Positions 1 to 5,501 of a stretch of DNA of 6,558 nucleotides are shown here, piece by piece. Both the position numbers and the translations under genes were made by a program. The stretch is from Micromonosporaceae bacterium (lineage in GTDB: Bacteria > Actinomycetota > Actinomycetes > Mycobacteriales > Micromonosporaceae), in the NCBI GenBank assembly GCA_019690055.1, contig JADGGF010000260.1, positions 1 through 6,558 on the forward strand, read 5' to 3'. Under the pieces are notes generated by a model that saw nothing but the letters and a program-made list of their open reading frames with translations, ran no database searches and was not told where the DNA came from. The first letter of the stretch is position 1. Each line of letters opens with the position of its first letter.

Positions 1-1585
1 ACGCGAGACGGACGTCGCGATCGTCGGGGGCGGGCACAACGGGCTGGTCGCCGCGGCGTACCTGGCGCGGGCCGGGCGGCGGGTCGTGGTGCTGGAACGC
101 CGGCCGGTGGTCGGCGGTGCCGCGGTCTCGGAACGCCCCTTCGGTCCCGAGTACCTGGTCACCAGCCTGTCCTATGTGGTGAGCCTGCTGCCCGAGCGGA
201 TGGTGCGGGAGCTGCGGCTGCGCGAGTTCGGTTACCACGTCTATCCACAGGGGCCGTACTTCGCGCCCCGTCGCGACGGCCGCTACCTCAGCCTGCCCGA
301 CGACCCGGGGCAGCGGCACGCGTGCATCGCCGCCTTCGCCAAGGCCGACGCCGACGCGTACGAACGGTGGGAGGCGTGGCTGGCCAACCTGGGCCGGCTC
401 GTCGGCCCGCTGCTGCACCGGATTCCACCGAAGCTGGGTTCGCGCCGTCCCCGGGACCTCGTCGACCAGGCGGCTCTGCTGCCGGTCCTCCGTAAGATCG
501 ACGTACGCGCTGCCTTCGATCTGACCCGGCTGTTCACCAGCGGCATCGCCGACCTGGTCGAGGAACGGTTCGTCTCCGCCGCGATGCGCGGGCTGCTGTC
601 GGTGTCCGGGGTGATCGGCACGTGGGCCGGGCCGCGCAGCGCCGGGACCGCGTTCGTGATGCTGCACCACCATCTCGACCAGTCGGGGTCGCAGGGCGCC
701 GGCTGGGGATTTCCCCGGGGCGGGATGGGCGCCGTCACGCAGGCGTTGGCCGCCTCGGCCCGGTCCTTCGGCGCCGAGATCCTCACCGACGCGGAGGTTG
801 CTCGCATCGACGTACGTAACGGTCGGGTCGCCGGCGTCACCCTGGCCGACGGACGTGAGATCACGGCGACCACGGTGATCACCACGGCCCACCCGGCGAT
901 CAGCTTTCTGCGCCTGGTCGACCGATCCGAGCTGCCCAGCGATTTTCTTCAAGACATCGAATCATGGAAGTCTCGATCGGGAACGGTGAAGGTGAACTTC
1001 GCGGTGGACCGGCTGCCGGTCTTTGCCGCCCACCCCGAGCCCGATCCGCAGATCTACGGTGGCACCATCGTGCTGGCCGAGTCGCTCGACGAGATCGAGA
1101 CTGCCTTCCAGGAGGCGGTCGCCGGCCGCGCCGCCACCCATCCGTTCGCCGACATCTGCATTCCGAGCGTCTTCGACGACACGCTGGCCCCACCCGGTCA
1201 CCACGTGATCAGCGCGTTCACCCAGTGGGTACCGCACACCTGGGCCGACGCGCCCGATCCCGCCGCCCTGGCCGCCTACGCGGACCGGCTCACCGCCCGC
1301 CTGGAACAGCTCGCCCCCGGCTTCACGGCCTCCATTGTGGATAGACAGGTGCTCGGCCCGCACGAGATGCAGACCGAGTACGGGCTCGTGGGCGGCAACA
1401 TCTTCCACGGCGAGCTGAGCCCGGGCCAACTGTTCCACTGCCGCCCCGCCGCCGGCTACGCCGACCTGCGCACGCCGATCCGGGGCCTGTACCAGGCCGG
1501 CAGCGCCACCCACGGTGGCGGCGGGGTGACCGGCATCCCCGGCCGGAACGTCGTCCGCCAGGTCCTGCGCGACGCGCGCCCCTGA
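1..1585 (+). CDS. FAD-dependent oxidoreductase, phytoene-dehydrogenase-like (COG1233/PYROXD2 type), 5' partial
   Basis: The frame is open from base 2 to the TGA at 1583-1585, giving 527 visible residues. A GTG at 86 lies inside the cofactor fold, so it is not the start; the true start is probably only a few codons before the window. The visible N-terminus carries the Rossmann dinucleotide motif GGGHNG (bases 26-43, GxGxxG), followed about 20 residues later by VVVLERR, the acidic end of strand 2 that holds the FAD ribose. The last 70 residues contain GGNIFHGELSPGQLF and GLYQAGSATHGGGGVTG, the C-terminal FAD-contact region typical of PYROXD2 and carotenoid-desaturase relatives. Members are flavin-dependent amine-oxidase-fold enzymes; the substrate cannot be read from sequence. 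No carotenoid genes are adjacent, so a pigment role is not supported. Family assignment is firm, reaction unknown. Confidence 0.9.
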   Translation, partial: RETDVAIVGGGHNGLVAAAYLARAGRRVVVLERRPVVGGAAVSERPFGPEYLVTSLSYVVSLLPERMVRELRLREFGYHVYPQGPYFAPRRDGRYLSLPDDPGQRHACIAAFAKADADAYERWEAWLANLGRLVGPLLHRIPPKLGSRRPRDLVDQAALLPVLRKIDVRAAFDLTRLFTSGIADLVEERFVSAAMRGLLSVSGVIGTWAGPRSAGTAFVMLHHHLDQSGSQGAGWGFPRGGMGAVTQALAASARSFGAEILTDAEVARIDVRNGRVAGVTLADGREITATTVITTAHPAISFLRLVDRSELPSDFLQDIESWKSRSGTVKVNFAVDRLPVFAAHPEPDPQIYGGTIVLAESLDEIETAFQEAVAGRAATHPFADICIPSVFDDTLAPPGHHVISAFTQWVPHTWADAPDPAALAAYADRLTARLEQLAPGFTASIVDRQVLGPHEMQTEYGLVGGNIFHGELSPGQLFHCRPAAGYADLRTPIRGLYQAGSATHGGGGVTGIPGRNVVRQVLRDARP

Positions 1586-1603
1586 CGGCCGGGTGGGCGG
1601 CCG
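1586..1603 (+). terminator. GC hairpin directly after the oxidoreductase stop
   Basis: CGGCCG (1586-1591) and CGGCCG (1598-1603) are self-complementary and flank a 6-base loop, ggtggg. The stem begins on the base after the stop codon. There is no T-tract, so this is at best a U-less actinobacterial terminator; a chance GC palindrome is possible. Confidence 0.3.
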
Positions 1604-1606
1604 CGG

Positions 1607-1640
1607 TCCGTACGGTTCGGCGGCGGATCCGTACGGTTCG
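1607..1640. promoter_or_regulatory. Paired 13-bp repeats with palindromic core CCGTACGG, possible operator
   Basis: TCCGTACGGTTCG occurs exactly at 1607-1619 and again at 1628-1640, a 21-bp period, about two helical turns, so the two sites face the same side of the DNA. Each contains the perfect 8-bp palindrome CCGTACGG. Paired palindromes at this spacing are typical of operators for dimeric repressors such as TetR-family proteins (general knowledge). They lie about 100 bp before the ATG of the membrane protein gene. Each copy also contains TACGGT, which fits the TANNNT form of a -10 box. No regulator gene is adjacent, so the binding protein is unknown. Confidence 0.4.
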
Positions 1641-1729
1641 TGGTGGCTGGGTCGCGGCCGAATGGTCAGACCTGCGACGATGAGCCCACGGCGGCCAGCG
1701 CCGCCCGGGACGCCTCCGGGACAAGCGAC

Positions 1730-1734
1730 GAGGG
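1730..1734 (+). promoter_or_regulatory. Ribosome binding site deciding the membrane protein start
   Basis: GAGGG ends 8 bases before the ATG at 1743. The same frame is open further upstream, back to a possible GTG at 1593, but that extension runs through the CCGTACGG repeats and reads as low-complexity Gly/Pro/Tyr/Ser. The site therefore favours 1743. An in-frame GTG at 1734 overlaps the site and is less likely. Confidence 0.6.
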
Positions 1735-1742
1735 TGGTTGTC

Positions 1743-2573
1743 ATGGCGGACCAACTGCGCGATGAGCCCCGCATCCGGGGTGGGATGGCTCGGCTGCTCG
1801 GCGCGACGGGTGGTGGGCGACCAGGGTTGCCCGCGGTCGTGATCGGGCTCGCCGGAGCCGCAGCCTTCGTGGCGTCGCTCCTCCTCGACTGGTTGCGGGT
1901 CACGGTGGAGTCGATGCCGGAGTTGGGAATATACGCAGGCGAATATTCATACGACCTGTCGGTCACGGGCTACGCCACCAGCTATCTCATCGGCATGCTG
2001 GGGTTGCTGACCATGGTGGGCCTGGCGCTTCCCCACCCCGAACTCGCCCGCCGGGTACGCCTGGGTGCCGTGGCCCTCGGGATCGGGCTCGCCGGCGTGC
2101 TGGTCGCGATCGTGGACGAGATGCGCGACATCATGCGGGAGAACTACGGGTATCGGGCGATCTTCTTTGGCGATCCACCGGTGGGTCTCCAGGAGGCGCT
2201 CGACCGGCAGACCTACGCCGTCCTGCCAGGTCAGCTGCTCGCGTTCGGTGCCGTCGTCCTGATGGTCGCCGCGGTCTGGCTCGCGAGCGGGCCCGCGCGT
2301 TCCGGTCCGGGTGACGCGGCGGTCGCCACCGCCTCGTCGGGACTCCCGGTCGCCGACGCTCCGTCTGCGGCGCGGGGGGCGCCCGCCGCCGCCCCCCGGG
2401 CCGGGGGGGCGCCCCCGGCGGGGGGGGCGACCCCGGCCGGCCCGGGCGACGAGCCGGTGGACCATCCGTCCCGGGCGGACGCCCCCGCCCGGGTCGGGTA
2501 TGTCGACGACCTGACCGTCGTCTCCTCCGACGTCATCGATCTGGGTGGTCAGGCCGACATCCTGCGCAACTGA
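1743..2573 (+). CDS. Unrecognised membrane protein, four predicted helices and Ala/Pro/Gly-rich tail
   Basis: 276 residues from the ATG chosen on the GAGGG site 8 bases upstream. I do not recognise the family. Hydrophobic segments lie at about residues 29-51, 78-96, 107-124 and 162-181, so it should be an integral cytoplasmic-membrane protein. Arg-rich stretches flank helix 1 on its N-terminal side (residues 10-26) and the loop between helices 2 and 3 (102-106), which suggests the N-terminus is inside. The loop between helices 1 and 2 (about 52-77) carries Tyr and acidic residues, and the one between 3 and 4 (125-161) is charged and ends in a DPPVGLQEALDRQTY stretch. After helix 4 comes a roughly 95-residue tail. 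Its centre is almost only Ala, Pro and Gly and is encoded by runs of 6-8 G or C. It ends in a more ordinary acidic segment, GYVDDLTVVSSDVIDLGG. No catalytic motif is visible. It is separated from serS by 180 bp, so the two need not be linked. Confidence 0.8.
   Translation: MADQLRDEPRIRGGMARLLGATGGGRPGLPAVVIGLAGAAAFVASLLLDWLRVTVESMPELGIYAGEYSYDLSVTGYATSYLIGMLGLLTMVGLALPHPELARRVRLGAVALGIGLAGVLVAIVDEMRDIMRENYGYRAIFFGDPPVGLQEALDRQTYAVLPGQLLAFGAVVLMVAAVWLASGPARSGPGDAAVATASSGLPVADAPSAARGAPAAAPRAGGAPPAGGATPAGPGDEPVDHPSRADAPARVGYVDDLTVVSSDVIDLGGQADILRN
2371..2437 (+). repeat. Homopolymer G/C tracts in the tail of the membrane protein gene
   Basis: G runs of 6 (2374-2379), 7 (2403-2409) and 8 (2420-2427), with C runs of 6 (2392-2397) and 5 (2412-2416), lie within about 55 bases. 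They encode Gly-Ala-Pro low-complexity sequence. Several runs are mutually complementary and could form strong hairpins or, on the G-rich strand, a quadruplex. Such runs are prone to replication slippage and to sequencing error. Confidence 0.7.
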
Positions 2574-2576
2574 TCC

Positions 2577-2597
2577 CCGGGCCTCGCGGTCGCCCGG
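2577..2597 (+). terminator. Possible terminator hairpin after the membrane protein gene
   Basis: CCGGGC (2577-2582) pairs with GCCCGG (2592-2597) across a 9-base loop, starting four bases after the stop codon. A second stem, CGGCGC (2619-2624) with GCGCCG (2633-2638), follows. Neither has a T-tract. Position is suggestive; in DNA this GC-rich, six-base stems occur easily by chance. Confidence 0.3.
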
Positions 2598-2723
2598 CCC
2601 CCGCGCCACCGTCCCGGTCGGCGCACGAAGGCGCGCCGGGCCGGGCAGGAGCGGTGTGAGTCGATGCGCGAGCACTCGGTTGGCCATGATCGCGGTGCGT
2701 GGGCGCGGGGATATGACGATGGT

Positions 2724-2740
2724 CGGGCCTCGGCGGCCCG
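2724..2740. repeat. Inverted repeat just upstream of the serS -10 box
   Basis: CGGGCC (2724-2729) and GGCCCG (2735-2740) flank a 5-base loop, tcggc. The repeat ends one base before the proposed -10 element, filling the -10/-35 spacer, so it could be an operator or simply a GC palindrome. It could also be the last terminator of the upstream transcription unit. Confidence 0.3.
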
Positions 2741-2741
2741 G

Positions 2742-2747
2742 TAGGCT
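2742..2747 (+). promoter_or_regulatory. Probable -10 element of serS, predicting a leaderless mRNA
   Basis: TAGGCT fits the actinobacterial -10 consensus TANNNT. Its last base lies 6 bases before the GTG start at 2754, the usual distance from a -10 box to the transcription start. The mRNA would therefore begin at or next to the start codon. No Shine-Dalgarno-like sequence is visible in the preceding bases, which supports this. No good -35 hexamer is seen. Confidence 0.5.
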
Positions 2748-2753
2748 CGCCTT

Positions 2754-4022
2754 GTGATTGACCTGCGCCTGCTGCGTGAGAACCCCGACCTGGTCCGAGC
2801 GAGCCAGCGTGCCCGGGGGGCGTCGGAGTCCATCGTGGACGAGTTGCTGCGCGCCGACGAGGCGCGCCGGTCGGCGCTGCAGGCGTTCGAGGCGCTGCGG
2901 GCGGAGCAGAAGCAGCTCTCCAACCAGATGCGTACGGTCAAGGGCGAGGAGAAGGCGGCGCTGGTCGCCCGGACCAAGGAGCTCGCCGCCCAGGTGAAGG
3001 CGGCCGATGCCGTCGCCCAGGAGGCCGAGGCGGCGTTGCGGGCCATCCACCTCGCGGTGCCGAACATCGTCGAGGAGGGGGCCCCGCCGGGTGGCGAGGA
3101 CGACTACGTGGTGATGCGCGAGGTCGGCACCAAGCCGACGATCGAGAACCCCCGCGACCACGTGGAGCTGGGCGAGTTGCTGGGCGCCATCGACATCGAG
3201 CGGGGCGCCAAGGTCTCGGGCAGCCGGTTCTACTTCCTGACCGGCCCGGGCGCGCTGCTGCAGCTCGGGTTGCTGCAGTTGGCCATGGCCCAGGCGGTCG
3301 AGTACGGCTTCACCCCGGTGATCACCCCGACCCTGGTCAAGCCGGAGGCCATGGAGGGCACGGGCTTCCTCGGCGCCCACGCGAGCGAGGTGTACCGGCT
3401 GGAGGCCGACGACCTCTACCTGGTCGGCACGTCGGAGGTACCGCTGGCGGCGTACCACAGCAACGAGATCCTCGACCTGCCGCCGGGTCAGCCGCGCCGG
3501 TACGCCGGATGGTCGTCGTGCTACCGGCGGGAGGCCGGCGCGCACGGCAAGGACACCCGGGGCATCCTGCGGGTGCACCAGTTCGACAAGGTCGAGATGT
3601 TCACCTTCTGCCGGCCGGAGGAGGCGCACGACGAGCACCTGCGCCTGCTCGCCTGGGAGGAGGAGATGCTGGCCAAGGTCGAGGTGCCCTACCGGGTGAT
3701 CGACGTGGCCGCCGGCGACCTGGGCGCGAGCGCGGCCCGCAAGTACGACTGCGAGGCGTGGGTGCCGTCGCAGGGCCGCTACCGCGAGGTCACCTCGACC
3801 TCGAACTGCACGACCTTCCAGGCCCGCCGCCTGCAGGTGCGGTACCGGGACGAGGAGGGGAGGCCGCAGATCGCCGCGACGCTCAACGGGACGCTCGCCA
3901 CGACCCGGTGGATCGTGGCGATTCTGGAGAACCACCAGCAGTCGGACGGCTCGGTGGCGGTGCCCAAGGCCCTGCAGCCCTACCTGGGGGGCCGGGACGT
4001 GCTTGAGCCGCGTTCCCGCTGA
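2754..4022 (+). CDS. serS: Seryl-tRNA synthetase
   Basis: Charges tRNA(Ser) with serine in two steps, by way of seryl-adenylate, in the cytoplasm; essential, and also supplies seryl-tRNA(Sec) where selenocysteine is used. The product is 422 residues, normal for bacterial SerRS. The start MIDLRLLRENPDLVR is the standard N-terminus, and the GTG at 2754 has no ribosome site but a -10 box just upstream. Residues about 27-100 form the long helical arm (Glu/Ala/Lys/Arg-rich) that grips the long variable arm of tRNA(Ser). The class II catalytic core follows: TSE at 226-228 (serine pocket), motif 2 around YRREAGAHGKDTRG (257-270) with HQFDKVE (275-281), the TSTSNCTTFQARR signature (347-359), and motif 3, TLNGTLATTRW, at 377-386 with its ATP-binding Arg385. 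All key elements are present. It is a monocistronic-looking gene with 180 bp before and 227 bp after it. Confidence 0.98.
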   Translation: MIDLRLLRENPDLVRASQRARGASESIVDELLRADEARRSALQAFEALRAEQKQLSNQMRTVKGEEKAALVARTKELAAQVKAADAVAQEAEAALRAIHLAVPNIVEEGAPPGGEDDYVVMREVGTKPTIENPRDHVELGELLGAIDIERGAKVSGSRFYFLTGPGALLQLGLLQLAMAQAVEYGFTPVITPTLVKPEAMEGTGFLGAHASEVYRLEADDLYLVGTSEVPLAAYHSNEILDLPPGQPRRYAGWSSCYRREAGAHGKDTRGILRVHQFDKVEMFTFCRPEEAHDEHLRLLAWEEEMLAKVEVPYRVIDVAAGDLGASAARKYDCEAWVPSQGRYREVTSTSNCTTFQARRLQVRYRDEEGRPQIAATLNGTLATTRWIVAILENHQQSDGSVAVPKALQPYLGGRDVLEPRSR

Positions 4023-4044
4023 CGTCGAGTTTCTCCGGCGGGGC

Positions 4045-4150
4045 GAGGGAGCATCGCAGCGAGCTTGCGAGCGAGGAGCGGACCGAGCGTGCCGCCGGAA
4101 CGGTAGTTCCGCGGCAGCTTGCCGGAGCGGAAGCTGCGAGCAATTCCCTC
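4045..4150. repeat. Nested inverted-repeat element between serS and the HAD gene
   Basis: Several stems are read directly. Outer stem: GAGGGA-GC-a-TCGCAGC (4045-4060) pairs with GCTGCGA-GC-aat-TCCCTC (4133-4150), 15 pairs broken only by small bulges. Inner stem: 4090-4116, TGCCG and CGGAAC pair with GTTCCG and CGGCA around a GGTA loop, 11 pairs with one bulged C at 4095. Alternative stem: GCAGCTT (4114-4120) with AAGCTGC (4131-4137), 7 perfect pairs, which shares bases with both others and so competes with them. A further small stem, TCGCA (4054-4058) with TGCGA (4066-4070), competes with the outer stem. The purine-rich stretch gagcgaggagcggaccgagc resembles intergenic repeats I recall in Micromonosporaceae. 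It could be a REP-like element, a terminator for serS, or a leader structure. Confidence 0.6.
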
Positions 4151-4159
4151 CGGGCGCTG

Positions 4160-4176
4160 TTTCCCGCAACGGGGAG
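4160..4176. repeat. Small hairpin before the HAD gene
   Basis: TTTCCCG (4160-4166) pairs with CGGGGAG (4170-4176) around a 3-base CAA loop: four G-C pairs, then one A-T and two G-T pairs. It may belong to the structured element before it. Its function is unknown. Confidence 0.3.
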
Positions 4177-4196
4177 CCATGCTCGCGCGGGCGGCG

Positions 4197-4202
4197 TATC
4201 GT
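4197..4202 (+). promoter_or_regulatory. Possible -10 box for the HAD gene
   Basis: TATCGT matches TANNNT and would place a transcript start near 4209, about 40 bases before the ATG. No convincing -35 hexamer lies upstream, so this is a weak call. If real, the HAD gene is transcribed independently of serS and the nested repeat is not in its leader. Confidence 0.25.
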
Positions 4203-4236
4203 TGTCGGCCCGCATCCCGGCGGGGGTGTCACCACC

Positions 4237-4241
4237 GGAGG
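4237..4241 (+). promoter_or_regulatory. Ribosome binding site deciding the HAD start
   Basis: A full GGAGG lies 8 bases before the ATG at 4250. The frame is open back to a TTG at 4202, but that start has no such site, so 4250 is preferred. Confidence 0.8.
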
Positions 4242-4249
4242 CACAGGGC

Positions 4250-5068
4250 ATGGCTCGCATCGAACTGCCGAAGCTCGTCGCGACGGACCTGGACGGCACG
4301 CTCGTCCGCAGCGACGAGACGGTTTCGGACTACTCGCTCACGGTGCTGCGCAAGGTGCGGGAGGCCGGGGTCACCGTCGTCGGGGTGACCGGCCGCGGTC
4401 CGCGGTTGATCGAGCTGTGCCGGCGCGACCTGCCCGGGGCTGATCTGTTCGTGATGGCCAACGGGGCGTACGTCCTCGACCAGCGCGACCCCGACGCGGT
4501 ACGGGTGCTGCGCCGGGCCCGCCTCCCCGGCCCTGACCTGGCCGAGGCGCTGCGCCGGATCGAGGCGGTCGCCGGCCCGCTGTCGGTGCTGGTCGAGGCC
4601 CTGGAGGACCCGCGGGCGCCGTTGTGGGGCGATTCGCACGTCGTGTGGCCGTACCCGGAGTGGGTTCCGTACGACCGGGCCGAGGCGTTGACCGGCCCGG
4701 TGTACAAGGGGTTCGCCTCCGCCCCGCATCTGGACGCCGACGAGCTGCTCGCGATGGCGGCCGAGGTGGTGCCGCCGGAGCTGGCCACCATCACCCAGTC
4801 GGGGCTGGGCTACATCGAGTTGATGGCGCCCGGTGTCGACAAGGCGACCGGCCTGGCGGTCGTGGCTGCAGAGCTGGGGATTGAGCCGTCCGACGTGTGC
4901 GTCTTCGGCGACATGCCCAACGACGTACCGATGTTCCGCTGGGCCGGCTGGCGCCGGGTGGCGGTGGCCAACGCCCACCCGGCGGTGCTCGAGCTCGCCG
5001 ACGAGGTCACCGCCAGCAACGACGCCGACGGCGTCGCCGCCTGGCTCGAAGCCCTGCTGTCGTCCTGA
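4250..5068 (+). CDS. HAD-superfamily hydrolase, Cof-type (subfamily IIB) phosphatase
   Basis: 272 residues from the ATG that follows GGAGG, a usual length for Cof/YbiV-type enzymes, which are Mg-dependent cytoplasmic phosphatases acting on sugar phosphates and other small phosphorylated metabolites. Motif I is DLDGT at 13-17, with nucleophile Asp13 and acid/base Asp15. Motif II is the Thr of VGVTGR (Thr47). Motif III is Lys198 in the GVDKATGL segment, and motif IV is FGDMPND at 219-225 with Asp221 and Asp225. Residues about 85-185, between motifs II and III, form the type IIB cap domain that sets substrate choice. All catalytic residues are present, so it should be active; the substrate cannot be told. 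It follows serS by 227 bp on the same strand, with its own ribosome site. It ends 22 bp before a strong inverted repeat. Confidence 0.93.
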   Translation: MARIELPKLVATDLDGTLVRSDETVSDYSLTVLRKVREAGVTVVGVTGRGPRLIELCRRDLPGADLFVMANGAYVLDQRDPDAVRVLRRARLPGPDLAEALRRIEAVAGPLSVLVEALEDPRAPLWGDSHVVWPYPEWVPYDRAEALTGPVYKGFASAPHLDADELLAMAAEVVPPELATITQSGLGYIELMAPGVDKATGLAVVAAELGIEPSDVCVFGDMPNDVPMFRWAGWRRVAVANAHPAVLELADEVTASNDADGVAAWLEALLSS

Positions 5069-5071
5069 TTT

Positions 5072-5140
5072 GCCAGGACGGCCCCTCTGCCAGGAAGGAC
5101 GCCCTCTTGACGCTCGGTGCCTAGGAAGGCGTCCTTCCTG
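5072..5140. terminator. Inverted repeat with 13-bp perfect arms after the HAD gene, probable bidirectional terminator or dispersed repeat
   Basis: CAGGAAGGACGCC (5091-5103) and GGCGTCCTTCCTG (5128-5140) are perfect reverse complements across a 24-base loop. The right arm also folds locally: AGGAAGG (5123-5129) with CCTTCCT (5133-5139) over a 3-base loop. Just before the left arm is a degenerate direct copy: GCCAGGACGGCCCCTC (5072-5087) against GCCAGGAAGGACGCCCTC (5089-5106). It starts shortly after the HAD stop and faces leftward genes on the other side, so a terminator role fits. There is no T-tract. Repeats of the AGGAAGG/CCTTCCT type are, as I recall, scattered in Micromonospora and Salinispora intergenic DNA. 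Confidence 0.65.
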
Positions 5141-5152
5141 ACATCGGGGGCG

Positions 5153-5376
5153 TCACTCCATCCACCACCAGCCCTCGCCGAGCTTCCGCGCGATTGTTCC
5201 CAGGTCGCCGGATACGGTGACGACCGTCTTGCCCGGGGGCGGGTTCGGTCGAAGTACGCGAAGCCCACCCCGGACTTCGCGCGCCAGTTCCGCCTCGCCG
5301 CGAGGAACAAGGCGAGTCCGATGTAGACACTGCCCTCGCCACTGTCTGCGCGTTGGCCCACGGTCCTGCAGGTGGC
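5153..5376 (-). pseudogene. Probable decayed, frameshifted small gene of unknown family
   Basis: Two adjacent minus-strand frames look coding in turn. The first (5376 down to about 5236) reads VYIGLALFLAARRNWR and then GVGFAYFDRTRP; 35 of 41 codons from 5358 end in G or C by hand count. The second (from about 5233 to the TGA at 5153-5155) reads GKTVVTVSGDL, then IARKLGEGWWWME; 23 of 26 codons end in G or C. The switch falls at a C5-G3 run (5232-5239 on the plus strand) and would be repaired by one added base. No intact start exists: each minus frame meets a stop between 5377 and 5414. I do not recognise the protein. It may be a relic, an assembly error at the homopolymer, or chance. Part of the first stretch could also be read in the other frame (ELAREVRGG), so there may be more than one lesion. 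Confidence 0.35.
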
Positions 5377-5387
5377 TCAATCCACAC

Positions 5388-5501
5388 CGTGGTCTGGGAC
5401 GTCAGTCGAGTTCACGGATGAGCTTGGTCGTGATGGGTGTAGATATGGCTCAGGAGGGGGTGGAGTTTGTCGTCCCAAGGGTTGCTATTTGCGTACGTCG
5501 G
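5388..5501. other. Gene-free segment with lowered GC
   Basis: Bases 5401-5500 contain 55 G or C by hand count, clearly less than the coding DNA on both sides. I see no intact gene, promoter or repeat. On the minus strand, the reductase frame stays open for 29 codons past its stop, reading WDDKLHPLLSHIYTHHDQAH before a TGA at 5412-5414. This could be noise or a remnant of older coding sequence. Confidence 0.4.

Noticed and set aside
1593..1742. 50-codon N-terminal extension of the membrane protein
   Set aside because: It reads as Gly/Pro/Arg low complexity through the palindromic repeats, and a good ribosome site supports the ATG at 1743. It is kept in mind as a refutation of the operator idea.
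962..1966. A 334-codon minus-strand open frame opposite the oxidoreductase
   Set aside because: It is a shadow of the sense gene, which has recognisable FAD motifs; no ribosome site or family features.
2574..2753. tRNA or small RNA gene in the spacer before serS
   Set aside because: No cloverleaf arms, T-loop sequence or CCA end could be found; only short GC stems.
1947..4244. A 765-codon open frame on the minus strand across serS and the membrane protein gene
   Set aside because: It is antisense to the complete, motif-verified serS, has Arg/Gly/Pro-rich composition without domains, and reflects the rarity of stops opposite GC-rich codons.
4202..4249. TTG start 16 codons upstream for the HAD protein
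   Set aside because: No ribosome site there, whereas GGAGG sits 8 bases before the ATG at 4250, and DxD phosphatases usually begin shortly before motif I.
4023..4249. T-box or other known riboswitch in the serS-HAD spacer
   Set aside because: The element lies after serS, not before it, and no conserved T-box sequence or U-tract terminator is visible.
5069..5140. CRISPR array start suggested by the repeated GCCAGGA units
   Set aside because: Only two degenerate copies with no regular spacer; the sequence is better explained by an inverted repeat.
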